DNA of 64,000 bases from Sphingobacterium paludis (GTDB lineage: Bacteria; Bacteroidota; Bacteroidia; Sphingobacteriales; Sphingobacteriaceae): NCBI RefSeq assembly GCF_004364125.1, contig NZ_SNZV01000002.1, positions 62,001 to 126,000 of the forward strand, read 5' to 3'. Made by a program: the position numbers and the translations under genes. Below, in pieces: positions 1 to 9,677 of the stretch (position 1 is its first letter; each line of letters begins with the position of its first letter). Below the pieces are notes generated by a model. It saw only the letters and a program-made list of their open reading frames with translations, searched no databases and was not told the origin of the DNA.

Positions 1-1864
1 ACTCGAACATCTCTTTGCTGTCATCTGCCGTACCATAGTCAAATGCCCAACCCGCCCCTGCAGTGAACTTGTGGTAGCGCAACATGTCGAGCACGCCAAC
101 AGCAGGGAAGGCCACTTTAAAGAGTTCAGGACGCTGGGTCAGCGCAGCGCCGACCAATAAGCCCCCGTTTGATCCGCCAGATATGGCTAACCTATCCGAT
201 GACGTATATTTTTCGCTAATAAGATATTCCGCAGCAGCAATAAAGTCGTCAAATACATTCTGCTTTTTCATTTTGGTGCCGGCTAAATGCCAGTTTTCAC
301 CATATTCGCCACCACCACGTAGATTCGCAACGGCATACACACCACCCTGCTCCAGCAGCATGACATTACTTGTCGAAAATGCTGGGGTAAGGCTAGCGTT
401 GAATCCACCGTAGCCATAGAGCATCGTCGGATTCGTACCATCCAGCTTTATGCCTTTTTTGTAGGTGATGATCATAGGCACTCGTGTACCATCTTTCGAG
501 GTGTAGAATACCTGCTTGGATTCATAGCCGGACGGATCAAATTTTATCGCCGATGTTTTATACACATCGGATTTGCCAGAGGCAATATCATATTTGTAAA
601 TCGTTCCCGGGTTGACGTAGTTGGTAAAGGAATAGTACAGGCTTTTGTCTTTTTGCTTAGCACCGAAGCCTGCTGCCGTGCCTAATCCAGGCAGATCAAT
701 TTCGCGTTCCAATGTACCACTCCGGTCATACTGTTTTACCAGTGAGGTAGCATCTTTCAGGTAGTTGGCGAAAATCTTACCGCCGCCCGTAGATGGAGAA
801 AGCACTTGGTCAGTCTCTTTGATCAAGTCTTTCCAGTTTGCACTCGTCGGATTGGTAAAGTCTGCCGTCACAACTTTTCCATTCGGGGCATTCAACTCGG
901 TATAAATAAATAGTTTTGCGCCGTCATTATCTATGATGTAGTGATTCTTCTCCATGTTATCCACTACCGTAATAAAACCAGCACCTGCATTGCTCAGATC
1001 TTTCACATACAGTTCGTTTCCAGACGTGGTATTAGCGGCAGATACAATCAGAAAGCGCTCGTCTTCGGAGAGGTTCGCTCCAATGTAACGGCGGGGCGTT
1101 GTGCTCCCACCAAAGATTAATTGATCGTCTTTTTGTGCGGTATTCAACTTGTGGAAATACAGTTTGTGCTGATCGGTCATGGCAGATAGCACAGAACCAT
1201 CTTTTGGCTTGTCATAACTGCTGTAATAGAAACCTTCGTTACCATGCCAAGCTAAGCCCGAAAACTTTACATCAATAAGCGTATCCCCTATGACCTGATT
1301 TTTAGCAGCATCAAGCAAAATAACCTTTCGCCAATCGGAACCACCTTCCGAAATTTGATAGGCCGCCAGCGAGCCGTCCTTACTAAATGACACACCCGCT
1401 AAAGAGGTTGTACCATCTTCCGAGAACTTGTTAGGATCGAGGAAAACTTCTTCCTTACCATCTTCGCCTTTTTTTCGGTAAAGGACGTATTGGTTTTGCA
1501 AACCGTCGTTTTTGTAGTAGTAGGTGTAGGCACCTTCTTCAAAGGGAGCGGTCACCTTTTCGAAGTTCCACAAATTTTCCAAACGTTCGCGCATAGCCTC
1601 GCGAAAAGGAATCTGCGCTAGATAATCTTCTGTAACATCATTTTCTGCGGCAACCCATTTTTTTGTGTTCTCCGAGCGGTCGTCTTCCAGCCATCGGTAG
1701 GGATCGTTGACGACGGTACCAAAATAGTTGTCGTTGTGGTCAATCTTTTCCGTCTTTGGATAGGGTTTTAGAAGGATGTCTTTTTTTGATTCCATAGTTT
1801 TTTGCTGTTGACAGGCGCTAAAGCTGATCGCCACAAGCAGGATACTCAAGTTTCTGTTCATCAT
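1..1864 (-). CDS. prolyl oligopeptidase family lipoprotein (S9), C-terminus cut by window edge
   Basis: Hydrolyses peptides after proline, probably in the periplasm or at the outer membrane. Reading on the minus strand from ATG at 1864 gives a type II signal ending in SFSAC (lipobox, Cys about residue 20), then the N-terminal segment and beta-propeller typical of S9A (PYPKTEKIDH, DPYRWLED early on). The catalytic domain carries GGSNGGLLVG with the nucleophile Ser near position 160 of the window. The downstream end, with the catalytic Asp and His, lies outside the window, so about 620 residues are visible of an expected 700. A second ATG at 1861 is possible. Divergent from lpxH. The family call is firm; substrate is unknown. 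Confidence 0.93.
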   Translation of the reverse strand, partial: MMNRNLSILLVAISFSACQQQKTMESKKDILLKPYPKTEKIDHNDNYFGTVVNDPYRWLEDDRSENTKKWVAAENDVTEDYLAQIPFREAMRERLENLWNFEKVTAPFEEGAYTYYYKNDGLQNQYVLYRKKGEDGKEEVFLDPNKFSEDGTTSLAGVSFSKDGSLAAYQISEGGSDWRKVILLDAAKNQVIGDTLIDVKFSGLAWHGNEGFYYSSYDKPKDGSVLSAMTDQHKLYFHKLNTAQKDDQLIFGGSTTPRRYIGANLSEDERFLIVSAANTTSGNELYVKDLSNAGAGFITVVDNMEKNHYIIDNDGAKLFIYTELNAPNGKVVTADFTNPTSANWKDLIKETDQVLSPSTGGGKIFANYLKDATSLVKQYDRSGTLEREIDLPGLGTAAGFGAKQKDKSLYYSFTNYVNPGTIYKYDIASGKSDVYKTSAIKFDPSGYESKQVFYTSKDGTRVPMIITYKKGIKLDGTNPTMLYGYGGFNASLTPAFSTSNVMLLEQGGVYAVANLRGGGEYGENWHLAGTKMKKQNVFDDFIAAAEYLISEKYTSSDRLAISGGSNGGLLVGAALTQRPELFKVAFPAVGVLDMLRYHKFTAGAGWAFDYGTADDSKEMFE

Positions 1865-1978
1865 CTGATTATTTTCTAGCGCATAGCGCATCTGTTCATC
1901 TGCAATTTACGAAAAGGTAAAAGAAAGGCAAATTTTGATAGGCAAAACATCAGGTATTGCCAAGCCTGCGGTGCAAGC

Positions 1979-2009
1979 TTGTTTATCCGTCAATATTTAT
2001 CTAGCTTTG
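1979..2009 (+). promoter_or_regulatory. predicted Bacteroidota promoter for lpxH
   Basis: TTG at 1979-1981, then 20 bp, then TAGCTTTG at 2002-2009, which matches the TTTG/TAnnTTTG consensus of Bacteroidota sigma-70 promoters. Transcription would begin around 2015, only a few bases before the ATG at 2020, so the message would be nearly leaderless. Inferred from sequence only. Confidence 0.5.
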
Positions 2010-2019
2010 AGCCTACAGC

Positions 2020-2763
2020 ATGAGAGATAAGATATATTTTGCTTCTGATTTTCATTTGGGCGTATCGCCTCGAAGTACGTCTAGGGCGCGGGAGCTTCGT
2101 ATTATCGCATGGCTGGATACTATCAAAGTAGACGCTAAGGAATTATTGCTTGTTGGCGATGTTTTCGACTTTTGGTTTGAGTATAGCACGGTCGTGCCGA
2201 AAGGCTTTATACGATTTCTGGGTAAACTTGCAGAACTAGCCGACCTGGGTGTGAAGATTACGTTTTTTAAAGGCAACCACGATATGTGGATGTTTGGTTA
2301 CCTGCAAGAAGAGTTACAAGCGACCATCGTAAGTGATGAGCTAATTTTAGAGCTTGACGGTAAGCGGTTTTTTATCCACCACGGCGATGGTCTCGGTCCC
2401 GGCGATACGAAATATAAGTTTCTGAAATCGTTTTTTCGAAGTAGGCTGTGCCAGTGGCTGTTTGCACGTTTGCACCCTAACCTGGGGATTGGCATTGCCC
2501 AACGCTGGTCGCGGCATAGCCGTGCGAGCAACGAGGAGCCGGAAAGCTTTCTCGGGGAGGATAAAGAATGGCTTGTGCAATATGCCAAGGAGAAGTTAAG
2601 ATCTACACATTTCGATTACTTTGTTTTCGGCCATAGGCATTTGCCCTATGATTTACCGCTCGCTCCAGATAGCCGCATCATCAATCTAGGGGAGTGGATC
2701 CAGCATTTCACTTACGCTGTATGGGATGGCAAAGACTTGACCTTAAAAGAATGGACGCTTTAG
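2020..2763 (+). CDS. lpxH: UDP-2,3-diacylglucosamine diphosphatase (LpxH-type metallophosphoesterase)
   Basis: Predicted to cleave UDP-2,3-diacylglucosamine to lipid X and UMP, the fourth step of lipid A synthesis, at the cytoplasmic face of the inner membrane. The 247-residue protein shows the calcineurin-like metal motifs in order: SDFHLG (about residue 9), GDVFDFW (about 46), GNHD (about 85), HHGDG (about 120) and GHRHLP (about 204). Length fits LpxH (about 240). Its last 13 nt overlap the start of the Crp-like gene, so the two are probably co-transcribed. A related UDP-sugar or other phosphodiesterase cannot be excluded, but the Bacteroidota ortholog is normally annotated as LpxH. Confidence 0.88.
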   Translation: MRDKIYFASDFHLGVSPRSTSRARELRIIAWLDTIKVDAKELLLVGDVFDFWFEYSTVVPKGFIRFLGKLAELADLGVKITFFKGNHDMWMFGYLQEELQATIVSDELILELDGKRFFIHHGDGLGPGDTKYKFLKSFFRSRLCQWLFARLHPNLGIGIAQRWSRHSRASNEEPESFLGEDKEWLVQYAKEKLRSTHFDYFVFGHRHLPYDLPLAPDSRIINLGEWIQHFTYAVWDGKDLTLKEWTL

Positions 2764-3311
2764 CCATTATCCAGCGCATAGCTCCGCTGAACCCAGCCGA
2801 TCAAGCAGAATTGCTTACGATTTTTGAGGAGGTCGTTTTCAAAAAATCAGAAGATGTTATTGAGGCGGGAAAGAACTCGCGCTACATCTATTTTATCCGT
2901 ACAGGAGCCTGCCGTGTATTTTACAACAAAGAAGAGCGGGAAGTTATTTTAGATTTTGCTTTCCCCGGCGATGCTTTGATTTCGCTCAACAGCTACGTGC
3001 ATAATAAGCCAGGCTATGAGTGCATTCAAGCGATGGAAGCATCCACTTTGTATAAGCTCGATGTCCTGTTGCTTAAAACATTATTTTCGCGGTCAATAGG
3101 TATTGCCAACTGGGGCCGCCGCGTAGCAGAGATGGAGACATTGAAGATTGAATACCGGTTAATGTCCAAGCTGTTCAAAACAGCAACGCAAAGTTATGAA
3201 GAGCTGCTTGAACGCTCTCCAGAACTTGTGCGTACTATAAAATTGGGTTTTATTGCGTCATACTTAGGCATTTCTCAAGTGACGCTTAGCAGGATTAGAG
3301 CAAAGATCTAA
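2751..3311 (+). CDS. Crp/Fnr family transcriptional regulator
   Basis: A 186-residue one-component regulator. Residues 1-115 look like a cyclic-nucleotide-binding-type beta-roll (KNSRYIYFIRTGACRVFY, FAFPGDALISLNSY); the C-terminus holds a helix-turn-helix ending FIASYLGISQVTLSRIR. I chose the ATG at 2751 because an upstream in-frame start at 2694 would overlap lpxH by 70 nt and lies outside the conserved part. This start overlaps lpxH by 13 nt in another frame. Many Bacteroidota Crp/Fnr proteins of this size do not bind cAMP; the effector and targets are unknown. Confidence 0.85.
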   Translation: MDALAIIQRIAPLNPADQAELLTIFEEVVFKKSEDVIEAGKNSRYIYFIRTGACRVFYNKEEREVILDFAFPGDALISLNSYVHNKPGYECIQAMEASTLYKLDVLLLKTLFSRSIGIANWGRRVAEMETLKIEYRLMSKLFKTATQSYEELLERSPELVRTIKLGFIASYLGISQVTLSRIRAKI

Positions 3312-3323
3312 AGGTCAACTTAT

Positions 3324-4559
3324 TTACCAAGTTGGTTCGCCCTTTTTCATCTTATCTAAGGTCGCCACGTAGGTTTCCTTATCTTTCTCGTTTGCTTTTG
3401 TCACGGCCTTTTCCTGCCACATGATAGCTTGATCTTTATCGCCCGTTTTGTACAGTAAATTTGCGTACGTGTCCAAAAATGCGGGATCTTCATTCTTTTC
3501 TATCGATTTTTTGCTCCAGTCTAATGCGGCTTGCAAACATGCCGGATCGTCGCAGTTTTCAAAGACAGACCATGCAAATGAATTTAGCGACATCGGCGAT
3601 ACTTTCTTGTCATCTAGCGCGATAAACTCGTTGACAGCGTCCTTAAAGGCTGGCCAATTTTTTTGCTTGAAATAGTATTGTGTTTTGATGTTGGCCAATA
3701 TCCCACTCATGTCTACATAGGGGTGGTTTTTTGCGATGTTCTGCTTTAAGGCAGCAAAATCTACATTATTGCTTTGCAATTGCGGCATAATAAGTTCCGT
3801 CGCCAGTACGGAAGATAGTATATCATTCGCTTTTCGGTTTCTTGCCTTTAGCAGCTCATCCACTTGTGCAGCATGATCCCTTATGATGCCAAAAGCTGCA
3901 GATTTGCTCGAGCTGGCACCCTGTATCAACAGTTGGATATTTTCTGCAGTCAATAAGGATTCGCCACCGACAAGCTCGACGTAACGTGCCGCAGCTTTTT
4001 TCTCAAGATCCTGATCGTAGGCGAGTTTCGCTGCTTGCGCTGTTTTTTTAGCGATTTCGGCGTCTTGCGGATTTTTTTCAAATTGCTTGACAAGCGTTAT
4101 GTACTGCGTTTCCGGATTGAGGCCCGCCTGTGCCTTTGCTATAAAATCGTCGGCTTCGCCGCCGCCTATAATGCGGTGTACAAGCTCGCCATCCGGGCTA
4201 AATATTAAAAATGTAGGGTATGCGCGCACCGCATAATCTGTGGCAAACCGGTTTGCTTCATCATACCAAGCTTTAACCTCCTGGCTATCCTCTTTGGTTT
4301 GATCCATTTGCAGCTTGAGGTTCACGAAATTCTTGTTGAAAAAGTCACCTACCTTCTCTTGCGGAAATATAGTGGACGACATGTATTTACATGGACCGCA
4401 CCAAGTCGTGAAACAATCCACAAAAATATGCTTGTTCTCTGCTTTCGCTTTGGCTTTCACTTTAGCCCAACTGCTTTGGTGTTCGAATGCAATCCCCTTT
4501 TCCTGAGCGAAGGATAAGATGGGGAAAATGATGAGCATGGTTAGAATTAGCTTTTTCAT
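3324..4559 (-). CDS. secreted thioredoxin-domain protein with helical repeat C-terminus
   Basis: The 411-residue protein starts with a Sec signal (MKKLILTMLIIFPILSFAQ), so it acts in the periplasm. Residues about 25-140 form a thioredoxin fold with the redox motif WCGPCKYM near residue 53 and a cis-Pro in RAYPTFLIF. The rest is helical and TPR-like (NEDPAFLDTYANLLYKTGD near the end). Probably a thiol-disulfide oxidoreductase or reductant for secreted proteins; partners are not evident. Convergent with the Crp-like gene, with only 12 nt between the stops. Confidence 0.85.
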   Translation of the reverse strand: MKKLILTMLIIFPILSFAQEKGIAFEHQSSWAKVKAKAKAENKHIFVDCFTTWCGPCKYMSSTIFPQEKVGDFFNKNFVNLKLQMDQTKEDSQEVKAWYDEANRFATDYAVRAYPTFLIFSPDGELVHRIIGGGEADDFIAKAQAGLNPETQYITLVKQFEKNPQDAEIAKKTAQAAKLAYDQDLEKKAAARYVELVGGESLLTAENIQLLIQGASSSKSAAFGIIRDHAAQVDELLKARNRKANDILSSVLATELIMPQLQSNNVDFAALKQNIAKNHPYVDMSGILANIKTQYYFKQKNWPAFKDAVNEFIALDDKKVSPMSLNSFAWSVFENCDDPACLQAALDWSKKSIEKNEDPAFLDTYANLLYKTGDKDQAIMWQEKAVTKANEKDKETYVATLDKMKKGEPTW

Positions 4560-4608
4560 AATGTGAGATTTATACGTAAAATTATACTCTAATCTACAGA
4601 AAAAGCAT

Positions 4609-4640
4609 AAAAAAATCTCAGGGATTTATTTCCCTGAGAT
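4609..4640 (-). terminator. Rho-independent terminator after the C1 peptidase gene
   Basis: A perfect 10-bp stem, 4615-4624 with 4631-4640 (ATCTCAGGGA and its complement) around a 6-nt loop. On the minus strand it is followed by a run of T (the A-run at 4608-4615). It lies 23 nt past the stop of the peptidase gene. Confidence 0.85.
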
Positions 4641-4662
4641 CGTAATGTGTCTTAGAACGCTT

Positions 4663-5847
4663 TTAAACCCCTAATTTGGCCGATAAATTTTTTGTAAGCG
4701 CTTTCTTGTGTAACAAAAGTGATATAGTCTTGTAGCGAACATACTCTTTCGTAACATACATGTAGCCCTTGTAGTCGTTTGTTTCGCCCCAAGAGTTTTT
4801 CACGATGTAATACTCTTTTCCGTTTTGATCCTTTACCAGACCCACGATATGCATACCATGATCATCTGTGGTGGTATAGTTATCAAATGCTTGTTGACGT
4901 TGCGCAGCCGTTATCGATGGTTCCGCTTTTGGCCCGTTAAACAAGTTGTCTTGCTCTTCTTTGGTCATTTGCTCTACGGGTTTTTCCGGTACGAACGCCA
5001 CGCCATTTTTCCAGCTAAAGCTTTTTTCTGACACATCAGTCGCCCAAGCTACTGTGTATCCATTTTTTAGCGCGTTATCAATAATATCTGTTAGTTCATT
5101 GATCTGAACATTGTAAAAGCGCTCGAATGACCAATTATCAGGAATCAACAACACAAAAGGTTTGTAATAGGCATGCTCATCGAAAGAGGAGATTCCAACA
5201 TAGTCATCCGGATTAATACCGACCACTTGGTCTGCGAAGGTTCGCGGCGTGTACGATTTTCCTTTGTACTGGAAAGATGTTGGAACTTCTCCTAAATAGG
5301 CATCCATAGCAGCGGTAAATGCGTTTAACCAATTGCTGCTCGGTCTTTTGCTCTTCGCAATGGTTTCGGTCATGCCTTGCAGCAATGGCCCCATTTCCGA
5401 AAAGTTATTCCGATTTTGGTCTGCGGGCAAGCCTGAATATACCTCCCTAGGAACAGCCCCATATTGGCGAAAAATGGTCAGCACATCATGCAGTTGGCCA
5501 CCATCGCCTTGCGCTTGATCGCCATGCAGGCGTACATAGTTTTTTGCTTTCTCAATGTAGGTGTTTCTCGCAGTAAAGATCGGTGAAATATCGACAGGCT
5601 GTTTGCCCATCCGGATCATTTCTGATTCTAAGAAAGAATTACCAGAGTAAGACCAACATGTTCCGGACGAACCTTGGTCTTTGATCGAGGTATTGCCGAG
5701 GTTTAAGACTTCGGTAAATTTAAACCCTTCTCGGCTATTGTCACTTACATTATTTTTTAGGGAGTTGATCAGGTTGTCCTGCGCCTGTACCTGACCGGCT
5801 GCAGCAAATAGGGCAGCTGCAAGAAATATCGATTTATTCCAGTTCAT
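4663..5847 (-). CDS. secreted C1-family cysteine peptidase (bleomycin hydrolase/aminopeptidase C type)
   Basis: The 394-residue protein has a signal peptide (FLAAALFAAAGQVQAQ), unlike cytoplasmic PepC. Papain-clan catalytic residues are all visible: the oxyanion Gln and nucleophile Cys in DQGSSGTCWSYSG (about residue 64), His in DDHGMHIVGL (about 333) and Asn in VKNSWGE (about 353). PepC/bleomycin hydrolase has the same order but is about 450 residues. Likely a periplasmic aminopeptidase or protease for peptide scavenging. It has its own terminator and appears to be a single-gene unit. Confidence 0.9.
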   Translation of the reverse strand: MNWNKSIFLAAALFAAAGQVQAQDNLINSLKNNVSDNSREGFKFTEVLNLGNTSIKDQGSSGTCWSYSGNSFLESEMIRMGKQPVDISPIFTARNTYIEKAKNYVRLHGDQAQGDGGQLHDVLTIFRQYGAVPREVYSGLPADQNRNNFSEMGPLLQGMTETIAKSKRPSSNWLNAFTAAMDAYLGEVPTSFQYKGKSYTPRTFADQVVGINPDDYVGISSFDEHAYYKPFVLLIPDNWSFERFYNVQINELTDIIDNALKNGYTVAWATDVSEKSFSWKNGVAFVPEKPVEQMTKEEQDNLFNGPKAEPSITAAQRQQAFDNYTTTDDHGMHIVGLVKDQNGKEYYIVKNSWGETNDYKGYMYVTKEYVRYKTISLLLHKKALTKNLSAKLGV

Positions 5848-6096
5848 TCGTATAAATAAATTTCACGAAGTTATTATTTTAAATGGTTTTATACCGTAGG
5901 TGGATTGTAAAAATCATGAAGCACTCAGAATTTTAGAAGCAAACGCGCAATCATAACCTGTGAACCGAAAATTTCAGCTATTACAAGCCCGATGTTGTTC
6001 GTGATTTGTTTCACACCCTAATAAAGGACGAATTTTTACGCCCTCCATAGCAATAAGGAGGATGCAATCGTTATAAACTACTCTTAACCGCGCTGT

Positions 6097-7149
6097 TTAC
6101 TGCGTTAAGTTTTCCTTTTTTGGAAACATAAGCGACGCCACCACGCTTATGACCAAAATAGAGATGATAATGATTAGCGAATGGATGGTTTCAAACCCAA
6201 AACTTTCCAGCCAGCTATGTAAAAGCATTTTGGCGCCAATAAAGATTAACAAAAATGCCAATCCAACTTTTAGGTAGTGGAATTTATGAATAATATTGAC
6301 CAAGAGAAAGAACATCGAACGGAGGCCTAACACAGCAAAGATATTAGAGAAGAATACGATGTAGGGATCTTTGGTCACGGAGAATATTGCTGGAATGGAA
6401 TCCACCGCGAAGATTAAATCCGTAAATTCGATAACCAACAGCACAAGAAAGAGTGGCGTCATAAAGCGCACACCATTTTCTATATGGAAAAATTTACCCC
6501 CGTCTAGACGAGGTGTTACCTTGAAGTATTTGGATGCGAACTTAACTACCGGGTGGTTTTGTGGATCAACCTCTTCTTCCTTATTTCGGTTGATGTACAT
6601 GTTGATTCCGGTGTAAACCAAAAAGGCACCGAAGACATATAATATCCAGCCAAATTTGGCGATCAATGCCGCACCAACGAAGATAAAGATACAGCGGAGT
6701 ACAATTGCCCCGATAATACCCCACACCAAAACTTTATGGTAGTATTTTTCAGGTATACCAAAGGAAGAAAACAGGAGCACCATGACAAAGATATTGTCTA
6801 CAGAAAGAGCATATTCAACCACGTAGCCCGTTAGATATTCTATGGTTAATGTTTTGTTATAAATGCGCAGGCTGGCTTCTAAGTCGCTTCCTATGGGCGT
6901 GATGTTATGGTAGTGCTTTTCAATGACGGCTTGAAGTGTCGCGAAATCATGCACATCATGCAGTTCGTTCCCCCAAAAGTAGAGGACGAGGCTAAAAGCC
7001 AAGGCAAATAAAACCCAAATGGCACTCATAATTGCGGCTGCTTTCAGGGTAATTGGCTTGTCGCTCTTGGAAAAGAGACCTAAGTCTACCGCTAGCATGA
7101 GGATAATGAAGATGACAAATCCTCCAAAAAAATATAACTCGTGGCTCAT
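6097..7149 (-). CDS. TerC family integral membrane protein
   Basis: A 350-residue inner-membrane protein with about nine hydrophobic segments. The two family signatures are present: YVVEYALSVDNIFVMVLLF (about residues 110-128) and EFTDLIFAVDSIPAIF (about 240-255), each with acidic residues inside a membrane helix. TerC/Alx proteins are linked to manganese export, metal loading of exported enzymes and tellurite resistance; no other ter genes are near, so a Mn-homeostasis role is likelier than tellurite resistance (inference). It starts 13 nt after the polyprenyl synthase stop, so the two form an operon. Confidence 0.9.
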   Translation of the reverse strand: MSHELYFFGGFVIFIILMLAVDLGLFSKSDKPITLKAAAIMSAIWVLFALAFSLVLYFWGNELHDVHDFATLQAVIEKHYHNITPIGSDLEASLRIYNKTLTIEYLTGYVVEYALSVDNIFVMVLLFSSFGIPEKYYHKVLVWGIIGAIVLRCIFIFVGAALIAKFGWILYVFGAFLVYTGINMYINRNKEEEVDPQNHPVVKFASKYFKVTPRLDGGKFFHIENGVRFMTPLFLVLLVIEFTDLIFAVDSIPAIFSVTKDPYIVFFSNIFAVLGLRSMFFLLVNIIHKFHYLKVGLAFLLIFIGAKMLLHSWLESFGFETIHSLIIIISILVISVVASLMFPKKENLTQ

Positions 7150-7162
7150 AGGGGTTAATCTG

Positions 7163-8134
7163 CTATTTATTTCTTTCTGTTGTAAATCGTACCAGTTGTT
7201 CTAAAGCGGTACGGTATATATTATCTGGAAAAGTTGCTAAAATCTCGAATGCTTCCGCCTGATATTGCAACATTTTCTGCGTGGCGTAGTCCATTCCGCC
7301 GCTGCTTCGCACGAATGCTATGACTTCGGCTACCTTTTCCTTCTGCTCACTGTGGTTGCGTATTAAATTGATAATCCTTCTCTTCTCCGAAGTGGATGTG
7401 TTTTTCAACGCATAAATCAGTGGTAGCGTCAATTTCTTTTCCTTGATATCGTTTCCAACCGGCTTTCCTACGTCATCTAACCCAAAATCAAAAAGATCGT
7501 CTTTGATTTGGAATGCAATCCCCACCTTCTCTCCGAACGTTCGCAACAGGCTCACTTTCTCTTCGTCTACTCCGGCAGAGCACGCCCCGCTGGCACAACA
7601 GGATGCAATAAGGGACGCTGTCTTTTTTCGGATAATTTCAAAATAGATATCCTCCTTTATATCGAGCTTTCTTGCTTTCTCAATCTGTAAAAGCTCACCT
7701 TCGCTCATTTGCTCCACGGCCTCCGATACAATTTTCAAAAGCGCATGCTCGTCATTGCGTACCGAAAGAAGCAGGCCTTTTGCCAATAAAAAGTCGCCTA
7801 TCAATACCGCCACCTTGTTTTTCCAAAGCGCGTTAACACTAAAAAAGCCCCTGCGTTCATTGGCATTATCAACCACATCATCATGTACAAGCGATGCGGT
7901 GTGCAACAGCTCAACCAATGAAGCCCCGCGGTATGTAGAATCGTTAATTCCACCACAAAGGCCGGCAGATAAGAAGACAAACATCGGGCGCATTTGTTTC
8001 CCTTTTTGTTTAATGATATATTGGGTGATGCGATTCAGTAGCGGAACGGGGCTGCGCATCGACTCTTTAAATCGACCCTCAAAAATTTTGAGCTCTTCTG
8101 CTATTGGGGTTTGTATATCTTTTAATTTCAGCAT
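7163..8134 (-). CDS. polyprenyl diphosphate synthase (trans-isoprenyl, octaprenyl type)
   Basis: Condenses isopentenyl diphosphate onto an allylic primer to make the long isoprenoid tail of menaquinone. The 323-residue protein carries both Asp-rich motifs: LVHDDVVDNANERRG (first, about residues 80-94) and FQIKDDLFDF (second, about 210-219), plus the early KGKQMRP segment that contacts IPP. The short residues ahead of the first Asp motif fit a long-chain product. Start ATG at 8134 is the only good one. First gene of a two-gene unit with terC. Confidence 0.9.
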   Translation of the reverse strand: MLKLKDIQTPIAEELKIFEGRFKESMRSPVPLLNRITQYIIKQKGKQMRPMFVFLSAGLCGGINDSTYRGASLVELLHTASLVHDDVVDNANERRGFFSVNALWKNKVAVLIGDFLLAKGLLLSVRNDEHALLKIVSEAVEQMSEGELLQIEKARKLDIKEDIYFEIIRKKTASLIASCCASGACSAGVDEEKVSLLRTFGEKVGIAFQIKDDLFDFGLDDVGKPVGNDIKEKKLTLPLIYALKNTSTSEKRRIINLIRNHSEQKEKVAEVIAFVRSSGGMDYATQKMLQYQAEAFEILATFPDNIYRTALEQLVRFTTERNK

Positions 8135-8282
8135 GGAAAATGGCTAAATAACCATATCGTTTAAGCGGTTAAAACTGCGATAAATATAGCAAATATCCAT
8201 GATTGCGGCACACAAACGGGAATGAAAATAACGTGGATACCGCATAGGGTGGTGGATAGGCTAATTATTTATATAGATCGGA

Positions 8283-8846
8283 CTACAAGGCTTCTACAGC
8301 TTGCTCTAATTCCTTGTACCATTGTTCGCCATATTGGCGGATAAGAGGATCTTTCAGGAAAGTATAAACAGGTACGCCCAATTCTTTTCCGAATGTGCAT
8401 GCGTCGTGGCAAATATGCCAGCGGTCGTAGTGTAGCACTTCAAACTCCGGGTATTGGGTTGTCCGGATAGGATAGAGGTGGCATGAAATAGGCTTTTTCC
8501 AATCTACTTCACCCAGTTCGTACGCTTTTTCTATAGCACATTTCGTAATGCCATTTTCCCAAGTGACATAAGCACATTCCTTATTTCCATCGACACAGGT
8601 GGTAGTTAAGTCGCCATCGGCATCAACCACATGGGTACCTTGTTCTTCGATAGCTTTGATACCCGCTGCCGTCATATATGGTTTTACCTTTGGATAGATG
8701 TCTCGCAGGATATCCGTTTCTTTTGGCTGCAACGGCGCGCCCGCATCGCCCTCCACACAGCATATCCCTTTACACTTTGTTAAATTGCAGACGAAGTCAT
8801 TCTTTATCACATCTTCGTGCACCAATACGTGGCCTACTTCTATCAT
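8283..8846 (-). CDS. DUF3109 family cysteine-rich protein
   Basis: A 187-residue cytoplasmic protein of the DUF3109 family, common in Bacteroidota. It has a cysteine pattern resembling an Fe-S or zinc centre: CNLTKCKGICCVEGDAGAP at about residues 21-39, CAYVTW and CAIEKAY near 91-107, SCHLYPIR near 121, and HICHDAC near 144. The function is unknown; the cysteine layout resembles YkgJ-type cluster proteins. It begins 8 nt after the DUF3108 gene stops and is the last gene of a likely DUF2480-DUF3108-DUF3109 operon. Confidence 0.85.
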   Translation of the reverse strand: MIEVGHVLVHEDVIKNDFVCNLTKCKGICCVEGDAGAPLQPKETDILRDIYPKVKPYMTAAGIKAIEEQGTHVVDADGDLTTTCVDGNKECAYVTWENGITKCAIEKAYELGEVDWKKPISCHLYPIRTTQYPEFEVLHYDRWHICHDACTFGKELGVPVYTFLKDPLIRQYGEQWYKELEQAVEAL

Positions 8847-8854
8847 CTCTTACT

Positions 8855-9646
8855 TTATTTTGAATAACTTACCCGCTCGCCGAGCTTGTGCTTTAATCCG
8901 CTAGCTTGTGTAAGCTCCATTGTTACTGACCCAATCAAAATTTCCACCTGCGCTTTAACGGGGATCCTATTGCCATCATTGGTGACCCATAGGAACAGTT
9001 GGCTATCCTTCTTAAAAATTCTCCCGGATTTAATTTCCGGGCTCAGTTTAATGCATTCCAGCGTCCCTAGCGATGTCTTTATTTTTTCTATGCCTATGTA
9101 TTTTATCCCCAGTTGGGATACTTCATCATTCAAAAAATAGCTGATCTTAAACGTATCGCCTTTCTTTAACGATGATAGGTCCAAGTTGCGGGAAAAATAA
9201 TAAGCAGATAATAAGTCGAAAAACTGGGAGGTCGGACTGGTAAACGTTCCTTTTTTACCGGAAACTTTCTTGTTTCTGTGGTCAAATGTGGCATATTCCT
9301 TTCGTGTATAGCTACCCTCATGAATATCTTCCGTGTATAAATAGGGAAGATAGTTGTCGCCATCAATATACGAATCATATTGGTTTTTGACCGTGTAAAA
9401 CACCGAGAATGCCCCAGATGTTTGGCCGAAGGCCGATAGATGATAGGCATTCGGGTTGCTAAACCGCAATTTTGATTTTTCAACTTTTAGCGTACCTGTT
9501 GCTGCAGAAATAACGCCATAACGCAGCTTGTAGGTGAGCTTCTCGCCTTCCTTGTACGTGGGGTTTGGTAAATAGGGGAGGTTTTGCGCATAAACCGAGC
9601 TTAGGTAACTAAGCATAATGAAAATGACCGCGTATAACTTTCTCAT
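8855..9646 (-). CDS. DUF3108 domain-containing secreted protein
   Basis: A 263-residue periplasmic protein. I chose the ATG at 9646 because it directly opens a clean signal peptide (MRKLYAVIFIMLSYLSSVYAQ); an upstream in-frame start at 9673 adds nine non-signal residues. The mature part is beta-rich, beginning LTYKLRYGVISAATGTLKVE, as expected of DUF3108, and ends with a conserved GSVTMELTQASG region. Function unknown; DUF3108 proteins are thought to be envelope-associated. It sits between DUF2480 and DUF3109 genes with short gaps. Confidence 0.85.
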   Translation of the reverse strand: MRKLYAVIFIMLSYLSSVYAQNLPYLPNPTYKEGEKLTYKLRYGVISAATGTLKVEKSKLRFSNPNAYHLSAFGQTSGAFSVFYTVKNQYDSYIDGDNYLPYLYTEDIHEGSYTRKEYATFDHRNKKVSGKKGTFTSPTSQFFDLLSAYYFSRNLDLSSLKKGDTFKISYFLNDEVSQLGIKYIGIEKIKTSLGTLECIKLSPEIKSGRIFKKDSQLFLWVTNDGNRIPVKAQVEILIGSVTMELTQASGLKHKLGERVSYSK

Positions 9647-9677
9647 AGAAGGGTTGACATAAATGGCTGCCAATAGT

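Noticed and set aside
9166..9483. Long open frames overlapping known genes in other frames (for example within DUF3108, hisB, pepP and GH92).
   Set aside because: They lack domain similarity, run inside well-supported genes, and disappear where the real gene's codon pattern is considered.
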